Source: Paenibacillus sinensis (lineage in GTDB: Bacteria > Bacillota > Bacilli > Paenibacillales > Paenibacillaceae). From it: 64,000 nucleotides of DNA. A program made the translations under genes and the position numbers. The stretch covers positions 1 through 64,000 of the forward strand of contig NZ_JAHCMB010000202.1 of NCBI RefSeq assembly GCF_019904155.1, read 5' to 3'. Positions 25,384-32,952 of the stretch are shown one piece after another (position 1 is the first letter of the stretch; each line of letters begins with the position of its first letter). The notes under the pieces were generated by a model. It was not told the origin of the DNA and did not search any database. It was given only the letters and a program-made list of their open reading frames with translations.

Positions 25384-26304
25384 ATGGACAGAAGACAAGA
25401 GATTACGGGACATTTATTCGCATTTATTACAATCTTTATTTGGGGAACAACTTTCATATCAACAAAGATACTTTTGAAAGCCAATTCTCCAATTGAAGTA
25501 CTGTTTTTAAGATTTACAATCGGTTTCATTGTGCTGCTTGTGGTTTACCCTCGCAGGCTAAGAGTCAAGGAAAGAAAACAGGAGTTGTATTTTGCTGCGG
25601 CTGGTTTATGTGGTGTCACCCTATACTATTTGCTTGAAAACATTGCCCTGACTTATACTTTCGCATCCAATGTAGGGGTCATTATTTCAATTGCACCATT
25701 TTTTACCGCTATCTTGGCGCATCTGTTTTTAGATGGAGAAAAATTGAGATTGCCATTTTTTATAGGTTTTGCGGTTGCTGTTATCGGAATTTTTCTCATT
25801 AGCTTTAACGGAAGCAGTCATTTGAAATTGAATCCATTGGGAGATATACTGGCTGTTCTGGCCGCTGTGATATGGGCTGCCTATTCGGTCCTGACCAAGA
25901 AAATCAGCGGTTTTCACTATAATACGATCCAGGCAACACGGAGAATTTTCTTCTATGGATTAATATTCATGATACCCGCCTTATTCCTGTTTGAGTTTGA
26001 ACCAAACCTTGATCATTTGATGCAGCCGGTCAATCTTTTTAACATTCTGTTCTTGGGATTGGGAGCATCCGCCCTGTGTTTTGTAACGTGGAACTCCGCG
26101 GTTAAACTATTGGGTGCAGTGAAAACCAGCGTTTATATTTATATGGTTCCAGTCATAACCGTCGTTACCTCTGTTCTTGTACTTCATGAGACGAATACCC
26201 GGACTTCTGTGTTCGGGATTGTACTTACATTAGCCGGATTATTTATTTCAGAGATTAAAACCTCTGCAAAAACTAAAGAAGCTTTAGAGAATGAGCGATT
26301 CTAA
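25384..26304 (+). CDS. EamA (DMT superfamily) transporter
   Basis: Drug/metabolite exporter of 306 residues with ten predicted membrane helices in two EamA repeats (the first starts ITGHLFAFITIFIWGTTFIS, the second near NPLGDILAVLAAVIWAAYSV). It would export a small metabolite, amino acid or drug; the substrate is unknown. GAGAGGATT precedes the ATG. It is co-transcribed with the upstream AraC gene and shares its AT-rich composition. Confidence 0.88.
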   Translation: MDRRQEITGHLFAFITIFIWGTTFISTKILLKANSPIEVLFLRFTIGFIVLLVVYPRRLRVKERKQELYFAAAGLCGVTLYYLLENIALTYTFASNVGVIISIAPFFTAILAHLFLDGEKLRLPFFIGFAVAVIGIFLISFNGSSHLKLNPLGDILAVLAAVIWAAYSVLTKKISGFHYNTIQATRRIFFYGLIFMIPALFLFEFEPNLDHLMQPVNLFNILFLGLGASALCFVTWNSAVKLLGAVKTSVYIYMVPVITVVTSVLVLHETNTRTSVFGIVLTLAGLFISEIKTSAKTKEALENERF

Positions 26305-26347
26305 CCTGAATCGTTTCTCACGCACTCAACGGGCTTAAGCCTGTAAC

Positions 26348-26384
26348 AAAAAAGGACCCGGCGCGTATGTGCCTGATCCTTTTG
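26348..26384. terminator. Bidirectional terminator between EamA and GH1 genes
   Basis: AAAAGGA (26350-26356) pairs with TCCTTTT (26377-26383), with an inner GGCGC/GTGCC stem. U runs are present in both directions, fitting convergent genes. Confidence 0.7.
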
Positions 26385-26399
26385 TCCATTTTCCCCCGC

Positions 26400-27815
26400 T
26401 TACCCAAACAGGCTCTGCCCATTCGTCCCGATCACGTCTTTGTACCAATGGAACGACTTCTTGCGGTACCGCTCAAGCGTTCCCGATCCGTCGTCATGAC
26501 GGTCGACATAGATGAAGCCGTAACGCTTCTTCAGCTCCGCAGTCGAAGCGCTGACGAGGTCGATGCAGCCCCAGGTCGTATACCCCATCACATCCACGCC
26601 GTCCGCGATTGCCTCGGCAACCTGAACAAGATGCTCCTTCAAATAATTGATCCGGTAGCCGTCCTCCACCGTCTTCTCGCCATTCTCCAGGGTCACCAGC
26701 TGATCGGCGGCGCCGAGGCCATTTTCCACAATGAACAGCGGCTTCTGATAACGGTCCCAGAACGCATTCAGAATGTACCGGAGTCCCTGAGGATCGATCT
26801 GCCAGCCCCAATCGCTCGATTTCAGGTACGGATTCGGCACGCCGCCCAGAAGATTGCCTTCTCCCTTGATCTGCTTCGCCGGGTCGGCCGTCTCACAGAT
26901 GCTCATGTAATAGCTGAACGAGACGAAATCCACCGTATGCTTCAGAATCTCCTCATCCCCCGGCTCAAAATGGATCTCGATACCGTTCTCGCGGAAGAAC
27001 CGCTTCATGTATCCCGGATAATATCCGCGTGCGTGCACGTCTGCGAAAAATGTATTTTTATGATCGCTCTGCATTGCCTGGATCACATCATCCGGGTTCG
27101 GCGTCAGCGGATAAATCGGCATGCTCAGCACCATGCACCCGATCTTGAAGTCCGGATTGATTTCATGTCCGATCCTGACAGCCGCCGCGCTCGCCACAAG
27201 CTCATGGTGAATGGCCTGGTACAGATCCTGATTGCTCAGCTTCTCCTTGGGCGTACCGATGCCGCCGCTCATGAACGGAAACTCCAGAATGGAGTTGATC
27301 TCGTTGAAGGTCAGCCAGTATTTCACTTTATCCTTGTAACGGGTAAAAAGCGTCTCCGCATACCGCTCGTAAAAGCCCACCAGCTTGCGGTTCACCCAGC
27401 CGTCATATTCCCGGGCGAGATGCAGCGGCGTTTCATAATGGGAAATGGTGACCAGCGGCTCGATGCCGTATTTACGGCATTCATCGAACAGATCGTCGTA
27501 GAACTGCAGTCCCTTCTCGTTCGGCTCCAGCTCGTCCCCCTTCGGAAAAATCCGCGACCAGGCGATGGACGTCCGGAACACCTTGAAGCCCATCTCTGCG
27601 AACAGCTTGATATCTTCCTTATACCGGTGATAAAAATCAATGCCGATCAGCTTCATATTGTCATCGGTCGGCACATCCGTCGGCGGCGTCTTGACGCCAT
27701 GAGGACTCACATCCTGGGTAGACCAGCCTTTGCCGTCCTCCTGATACGCCCCTTCCAGCTGATTCGCGGCTACCGCGCCGCCCCAGAGAAATCCTTCCGG
27801 AAACTGAAGATTCAT
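26400..27815 (-). CDS. GH1 6-phospho-beta-glucosidase
   Basis: Family 1 glycoside hydrolase of 471 residues that hydrolyses phosphorylated beta-glucosides delivered by a PTS. The N-terminal FPEGFLWGGAVAANQLEGAY is typical. The acid/base is E172 in TFNEIN and the nucleophile E364 in FIVENGLGA. The SASTAELKKRYGFIYVD segment carries the Ser/Lys/Tyr set that binds the 6-phosphate, separating it from plain beta-glucosidases. No PTS permease is next to it. It is divergent from a LacI regulator, with the AACGCGTT operator candidate between them. Confidence 0.92.
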   Translation of the reverse strand: MNLQFPEGFLWGGAVAANQLEGAYQEDGKGWSTQDVSPHGVKTPPTDVPTDDNMKLIGIDFYHRYKEDIKLFAEMGFKVFRTSIAWSRIFPKGDELEPNEKGLQFYDDLFDECRKYGIEPLVTISHYETPLHLAREYDGWVNRKLVGFYERYAETLFTRYKDKVKYWLTFNEINSILEFPFMSGGIGTPKEKLSNQDLYQAIHHELVASAAAVRIGHEINPDFKIGCMVLSMPIYPLTPNPDDVIQAMQSDHKNTFFADVHARGYYPGYMKRFFRENGIEIHFEPGDEEILKHTVDFVSFSYYMSICETADPAKQIKGEGNLLGGVPNPYLKSSDWGWQIDPQGLRYILNAFWDRYQKPLFIVENGLGAADQLVTLENGEKTVEDGYRINYLKEHLVQVAEAIADGVDVMGYTTWGCIDLVSASTAELKKRYGFIYVDRHDDGSGTLERYRKKSFHWYKDVIGTNGQSLFG

Positions 27816-27868
27816 GTTTTTTCCCGCCTTTTTTCGTTATGATAAGGTTATACCGGCATCCTAAACCT

Positions 27869-27882
27869 TGGAACGCGTTACA
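27869..27882. promoter_or_regulatory. LacI-type operator candidate
   Basis: TGGAACGCGTTACA with the perfect core AACGCGTT (27872-27879) lies between the GH1 and LacI starts. The central CG and symmetry are typical of LacI-family sites, so it probably serves the adjacent regulator. Confidence 0.5.
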
Positions 27883-27917
27883 TGTCAAGCATTAGATCAC
27901 GGCAAGGAGACAACCCC

Positions 27918-28886
27918 ATGTCCACACTCGATCAAATAGCCAAGCTGTCCGGCTTCTCCAAAGCGACGGTATCCCGGGTGCTCAACGGCTCACGGCATGT
28001 AAGTCCGGATACCCGCGAGAAAATACTGGCCATCATGAAGGAACAGGACTATGTACCCAACCGGAACGCCGTCTCCCTGTCCAAAGGCAGGACCCAGCAG
28101 ATCGGCATGATTACGATAAATCTGAACGAGCTGATTCTGCATTTCATGAACGGCTTCGTGGAGAGCGCCGGACGGCACGGATTCCAGACGATCATCTATA
28201 CAACCGGCGGAGACAGCCAGAAGGAGCTTCAAGCCCTTGAGGATCTCAAGCGAAAAAGAGTGGACGGCCTGCTCATCCTGACCTCTGTCAGCTCCCCGGG
28301 CCTTATTGCCTCTTACCGCAAATACGGGCCTATCGTGTCCTGGCAGCGTATGGACCATCCAGATATCCCGTCGGTCGCCATGAACCAGTTCGAGGGCTAT
28401 ACCCTCGCCCTTGAACATTTGCTCTCGCGAGGATACACCCGCATTGCCAATGCATTCGGCCGCCCCAGCAGCATCAATACGCAGAGCCGGCGGGAAGCGT
28501 ACGAACAGGCAATGGCTGCACACAATCTCCCTGTAGATGAGCAATGGTACCATTCCTCCGTCTACAGCATCGCGGACGGCGAGCGCGTGCTGCGCTCCCT
28601 GATGGAGCAGCAGGACCGTCCCGAGGCGGTTCTATGCGCCAATGATCTCGTTGCAGCCGGTATAGTAAGCGAAGCTCGCAGGCAGGGAGTCGGCGTGCCG
28701 GAGGAGCTGGCGATCGTCGGCTATGACGATACAGAGCTGGCGAAGACGATGGGCATCACGACCGTACGGAACCCGGTTGCCGGCCAGGCAGAGAATGCCT
28801 TCAGGCTGCTGGCTCCCGCGCTGCTGGGAAAGGCGCTGGCGCTTCAGCCCCTGGCATTCAGCCTTGCCATCCGGGAGACAACCTAG
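27918..28886 (+). CDS. LacI-family transcriptional regulator
   Basis: Repressor of 322 residues with the LacI HTH (STLDQIAKLSGFSKATVSRV, LNGSRHVSPDTR) and a periplasmic-binding-protein-like sensor domain (VDGLLILTSVSSPG, LCANDLVAAGIVSEARRQGV, VGYDDTELAKTMGITTVRNP). The ATG at 27918 has AAGGAG 8 nt upstream; the open frame reaches back into the operator and is unlikely to be used. It is divergent from the GH1 gene and probably represses it until a beta-glucoside or its phosphate is present. Confidence 0.9.
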   Translation: MSTLDQIAKLSGFSKATVSRVLNGSRHVSPDTREKILAIMKEQDYVPNRNAVSLSKGRTQQIGMITINLNELILHFMNGFVESAGRHGFQTIIYTTGGDSQKELQALEDLKRKRVDGLLILTSVSSPGLIASYRKYGPIVSWQRMDHPDIPSVAMNQFEGYTLALEHLLSRGYTRIANAFGRPSSINTQSRREAYEQAMAAHNLPVDEQWYHSSVYSIADGERVLRSLMEQQDRPEAVLCANDLVAAGIVSEARRQGVGVPEELAIVGYDDTELAKTMGITTVRNPVAGQAENAFRLLAPALLGKALALQPLAFSLAIRETT

Positions 28887-28904
28887 TCTAATGGCCCGCC
28901 TGTG

Positions 28905-28945
28905 GAACGGTTCTTGTAGTTATATAGAACCGTTCTTTATTTTTC
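28905..28945 (+). terminator. Intrinsic terminator after LacI gene
   Basis: GAACGGTTCT (28905-28914) pairs with AGAACCGTTC (28926-28935), followed by TTTATTTTT. Confidence 0.9.
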
Positions 28946-29147
28946 GCTAAAAAATGACATTTTTCGTTCCGATAGTAACCATGAACCGCTGCTAACCTTA
29001 GGCTGTACCGGCTTTCATCCCAGTAGAGACACACGCATTGATCGCACTTCCCCCTCCTTCGCCCTCAGCCGCAGCGTTGATATAGATGCTGCCCGCCGCT
29101 GTTGTTCCATTCCGAAGCAAGTCGTATGTACCCGTCCCACCCGTTTG

Positions 29148-29242
29148 TGACAAAGGCAAACTTGCCGAAAGGCAAGGACGCAAAGCCATAGGGCCTTCTT
29201 CGTCTCCAAAATGAGTCGAAGATGGCAGCCGCGCTGCCGGAA
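29148..29242 (+). ncRNA. Cyclic-di-GMP-I (GEMM-I) riboswitch
   Basis: The conserved core is plain: GGCAAACTTGCC, a GAAA tetraloop, GGCAAGGACGCAAAGCC (about 29155-29187), then a variable arm and the closing GGCAGCCGCGCTGCCGG (about 29224-29240). This matches the class I c-di-GMP aptamer (for example Vc2) at all hallmark blocks. It lies about 205 nt ahead of the large secreted hydrolase gene at 29449 on the same strand. A hairpin downstream may be the expression platform. Confidence 0.9.
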
Positions 29243-29448
29243 AAAAGAAATGCGAGATCAGCCGCGCCCGATTCGGGGGCGCGGTTATCGGACATTTCGG
29301 GGGAAGAGCTTTTTTGAACGAATCCGCTATTTGAATATTGCCACCGTTTGTGAAAGTCATTCCTCCTCCGCCCGTACTGGGCGCTGCCGACGCTTACCCT
29401 AGCGAAGCAGCGGCGTACATGGGGTATTAGAACCGGAGGAGAATTAGC
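29243..29448 (+). promoter_or_regulatory. Leader between the riboswitch and the secreted hydrolase gene
   Basis: CCGCGCCC (29262-29269) pairs with GGGCGCGG (29277-29284), and AGAGCTTTTTTG follows about 25 nt later. This could be the riboswitch-controlled terminator or anti-terminator, but the stem and T run are not adjacent, so the switching mechanism is uncertain. Nothing coding is supported here. Confidence 0.4.
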
Positions 29449-32400
29449 ATGAGAAATCAAGTTCCGCATCAAGACCAGTCCGTCTCCGCTGCATCCGCAG
29501 CAATTGCCACGACCACAGCTTCGCGCCGCCGCCGTATCCTGACCAGAAGGATTGCCTTGCTGACGGTGTTCGCCCTAGTGTTGGGCGTTCCGTCCATTGT
29601 CCCGTCCATTCCGCTGCATTCCACCGTATTCGCCGAACACCGGACCGCAGGCTCCGGCAACAGTACCGGCTCCAGTGGTACCAGGGAGAACGCCGTCACC
29701 GGAGCATCCGCGGCAGACGGGGAAGCCGCTGTTACCGGGGAGACTGGAGCGGACAGGGAGACCACCGTTACCAGAGAGACTGGAGATAGCGCCGTTACCT
29801 CAAGCGTGTACGCCGCTTCGGGCGACAGCCTGGCACTCCTGCCTGATGGACCGCTCTGGACCATCGGCGCCCATGACGGCAGCTTCGCCGAATTTTCCGA
29901 TTACCGCGCCATGACCGGCAGCTACTCCGCCAATTTGCCTGACGAAAGCGCGTCTAACAACTGGAAGACCTTCCCCAAAGGCATGAAGGCCAGCGTGAAC
30001 AAGACGCTCACCATCGGCTACTCGCTGGAAGCCCTACCCGCTTACGGAGCGGAATTCGACGTTCATATTCTGAACGCCTATATTTCCGTGCCCCAAATGG
30101 CCGTCTACTCGAACGGCCGTCTCGCCGGACTGCTGCAAATTGCCGGAACCTCGGGCAGCGGAGGCGCCTATCCCTTCCGCGAGCTGTACCAGCTCTATAT
30201 CCCGAAGGAGCTGCTGAAGACCGGTGACAATGAGCTGAAGCTGGAGGTGTACGCCGGCTCCTACGCAACTACGGCAGGCGATGCGAATCTGTGGTATGAG
30301 TGGGATGAGCTGTCCTTGAACGCGCTCGCCGCCCCGGCAGCCGAGCCGATCCACGGGCGCTATATCCATCTCGGGACCGCCATCGCGAACGGCTTCGTTA
30401 TTGATGACAATGTGACCCGGCTGCTGCCGGAGCTGACCCGCTGGCTTGGCATCGCCTACAGCGGCAACATGCTGCGCACCGGCTTCTGGTCGGACACCAA
30501 GAGCACCTGGCAGAACGGCATCGTGTCCTATCTGCAAACGATGAAGGATCTGAACCTGCAGCCGATGGTCGGTATTTTCGGCTCCGATTTCATGAACAGT
30601 CAGGACATGCTCGCCGGCCATATGACAGACAGCATGAAGACCTATTACCGCCAGTTCATGGCCTCGTACGGCTCGTACTTCTCCTATCTCGAAATGGACA
30701 ATGAACCGGGCGTATTCAGCCACAATCAGGCTTCGATTGTGGAGCTGGCCCAGTTCCTGCAGTCCGAGAAGGCCAGCACTCCCTGGCTGAAGATCGTCGC
30801 CCCGGGCTGGGCTTACTGGCCGACCAAAGGCACGCCCTACGGATGGGAACGCGATCCCGCGCAGCGGAAGCCGATCGAGGCGCTGTCCGATCTGACGAAC
30901 GGACACAGCTATTCGCTGTCCGGCCTGGCCCAGGCCCGGGGCGGCGCGCTGAATGAGAACCTGCTCAGCTACGATGGGGGCACCGATGACGGCCTGCCCA
31001 AGGAAATGGTCATGACCGAGAGCGGAGCGAATGATCTGCACACCGACCAGAGCAAATTCGGGGCATCAGCCTATAAATACGCAGCCATCTTCGACCGGGA
31101 GATGCGCGGGGACATCGGCTACGCCGACCATATCATGCAGCATACCGCCTTCGACTCGTCTTATCCGAACTATGCGCTATTCGTCCGTCCGGCGAACTGG
31201 AGTACGCATAAAGCCGCCGACACAATGGCCTGGGCGGCCAATTCCGCCGAAGGCGGCGAGACCCGGCTGCGCACATTCCGCCGCCTGGCCGCGGCCTATG
31301 CCACGCACGGCTCGCCGCTGCCGTACTACTTCCTGGGCGGCGACGATTCCGCCGGCCGCAAAATCTATGTCCGCGCCGTCGATACGGCCGGACTCGGAAC
31401 GTCGGCCGTAGGAGCCTCGGCCGACAAGCAGATCGTCAGCGTCGTAAGCTTCGAGCCTGCCGGTACGCCGGCGCGGCATGTGAGCGTGCGCGTGACGCTG
31501 CCGGAGAGCGGCACGTACCGGGCTCTGCAGTACCGGGACGGCCAGACGCTGGACGCGGCTTACTCCGTTAGCGACCTGACCGCATCCCCCTATCTCGATC
31601 TCGACCTGACCGTGGCGGCAGGCGAAGCCGTTCAGCTGTACCTGACGAAGGAGGAGAAGCAGGCTCCGCAGAAGCCGGTTCTCGTGAAGGCCGAAATGGC
31701 GACCTGGAACACCGCCGTTATCGGCTGGAACGAATCGTCAGACAACGCGAAGACGACCTCGTTCCGGGTATATCGGGACGGCGAGGAAATCGCCGTACTG
31801 CCTTCTTCGCTGACCAGCTACACCGATACGACGATCAGCTATGACCGGACTTATTCGTATACCGTCAAGGCAGGCGACGATTCCGGCAACCTCTCGGCTG
31901 CGAGCGATCCGCTGCAGCTCACCGTGCCGGACATGCCGGTTACGCCGGGCGGACCGCTCTACGAGACGGAGAAAGCTCAGCTTGGCGGCATCGCCAAGAC
32001 AACGCCGGACTCCTACGCCTCAGGCGGCGCCTATGTCCGGGACATGCATGCCAGCGGCTCCAGCGTCAGCGTCATCAACATTATGCCGGGCGCCGGGAGC
32101 TACACCCTGCGCGTCGGCTATGCCACCTCGGCGGATGCCACGCTGAATCTGTATGTGAACGGCCAAATGATCCGGAAGCTGACGTTCGTCTCGACCGGCA
32201 AAGCCTCAGGCTCCGGCGCCTACAAGAGCATCTCGACCGACATTGCGCTTGCAGACGGCCCGAACACCGTCATGCTGCGGCATGACGGCGGCAATACCGG
32301 CGGTGTCAATCTCGATTACATGGAGATCATTCCTACAGCTGCCTCACAGACGGACCCCGGCTGGAGCGATTATGCCTTCAACGACGACGGAATCTACTAT

Positions 32401-32733
32401 ACACCCGGCATTACCACCAATGACAACGGCAGCTGGAATGAGACGGAATCGCCAGCCGAGACTGCATCCTTCAGCTTCACAGGAACCGGCGTCCGATGGC
32501 TGGCCAATGTCCAGAGCAATATGGGCTTGGCGAGCGTATACATCGACGACATCCTTCAGGAGACGATCGATCTTACAGCTGCCAATCTTGAAGGCTACAA
32601 CAAGGTCGTATTTGAGAAAAAGGACCTGCCGGACGGCAGTCACACGCTCAAAATCGTCACAGCAGGCGGCAAAGTTACCTTCAATAAATACAGTGTCAAC
32701 GGCCCGCAGCAGAGTCTGCAACAGGCGGAATAG
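29449..32733 (+). CDS. Large secreted glycoside-hydrolase-like protein with FN3 and carbohydrate-binding domains
   Basis: Exported protein of 1094 residues. A basic N-terminus leads into a hydrophobic signal segment (IALLTVFALVLGVPSIVPS, about 36-54), then a Gly/Thr/Glu-rich spacer. Residues about 300-620 look like a clan GH-A TIM barrel: EMDNEPGVF supplies an Asn-Glu acid/base and MVMTESGAND a second Glu that could be the nucleophile. A fibronectin III domain follows (about 738-830). Then comes a CBM6/35-like domain ending in NLDYMEIIP (about 837-962), and a second beta-sandwich binding region (about 968-1094). GGAGGAG precedes the ATG. The c-di-GMP riboswitch upstream suggests a biofilm or wall-polysaccharide substrate, which is unknown. 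Confidence 0.78.
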   Translation: MRNQVPHQDQSVSAASAAIATTTASRRRRILTRRIALLTVFALVLGVPSIVPSIPLHSTVFAEHRTAGSGNSTGSSGTRENAVTGASAADGEAAVTGETGADRETTVTRETGDSAVTSSVYAASGDSLALLPDGPLWTIGAHDGSFAEFSDYRAMTGSYSANLPDESASNNWKTFPKGMKASVNKTLTIGYSLEALPAYGAEFDVHILNAYISVPQMAVYSNGRLAGLLQIAGTSGSGGAYPFRELYQLYIPKELLKTGDNELKLEVYAGSYATTAGDANLWYEWDELSLNALAAPAAEPIHGRYIHLGTAIANGFVIDDNVTRLLPELTRWLGIAYSGNMLRTGFWSDTKSTWQNGIVSYLQTMKDLNLQPMVGIFGSDFMNSQDMLAGHMTDSMKTYYRQFMASYGSYFSYLEMDNEPGVFSHNQASIVELAQFLQSEKASTPWLKIVAPGWAYWPTKGTPYGWERDPAQRKPIEALSDLTNGHSYSLSGLAQARGGALNENLLSYDGGTDDGLPKEMVMTESGANDLHTDQSKFGASAYKYAAIFDREMRGDIGYADHIMQHTAFDSSYPNYALFVRPANWSTHKAADTMAWAANSAEGGETRLRTFRRLAAAYATHGSPLPYYFLGGDDSAGRKIYVRAVDTAGLGTSAVGASADKQIVSVVSFEPAGTPARHVSVRVTLPESGTYRALQYRDGQTLDAAYSVSDLTASPYLDLDLTVAAGEAVQLYLTKEEKQAPQKPVLVKAEMATWNTAVIGWNESSDNAKTTSFRVYRDGEEIAVLPSSLTSYTDTTISYDRTYSYTVKAGDDSGNLSAASDPLQLTVPDMPVTPGGPLYETEKAQLGGIAKTTPDSYASGGAYVRDMHASGSSVSVINIMPGAGSYTLRVGYATSADATLNLYVNGQMIRKLTFVSTGKASGSGAYKSISTDIALADGPNTVMLRHDGGNTGGVNLDYMEIIPTAASQTDPGWSDYAFNDDGIYYTPGITTNDNGSWNETESPAETASFSFTGTGVRWLANVQSNMGLASVYIDDILQETIDLTAANLEGYNKVVFEKKDLPDGSHTLKIVTAGGKVTFNKYSVNGPQQSLQQAE

Positions 32734-32779
32734 CACAGCGCCGCAATCCTCTTCTCATCATTTGGGTCTATGAACAGCA

Positions 32780-32817
32780 GCAGCCCCGGAGCCGGTACTT
32801 ACCGGAGCCGGGGCTGC
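32780..32817. terminator. Hairpin between convergent genes
   Basis: GCAGCCCCGG (32780-32789) pairs with CCGGGGCTGC (32808-32817), with an inner CCGGT/ACCGG stem. It lies between the secreted hydrolase and the ABC exporter. There is no strong U run. Confidence 0.5.
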
Positions 32818-32952
32818 GCTTGTATCGGGTCGCGCGGGCGACTGCTGCATATGGATTCGCAAAGGGAAGTTGCCGCCAAGTACCGGGCCGCGCAGCGCAT
32901 AACGAGAAAGGCCAGCCAAGAACTCTCTTGACCAGCCTCTTCATCCATGTGT

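Noticed and set aside
26367..27842. Plus-strand open frame (491 codons) opposite the GH1 gene
   Set aside because: Antisense shadow of a gene with intact catalytic motifs, with unremarkable low-complexity translation.
29001..29360. Minus-strand small open frames over the riboswitch
   Set aside because: The same DNA holds a conserved plus-strand GEMM-I aptamer, and the frames have no family support.
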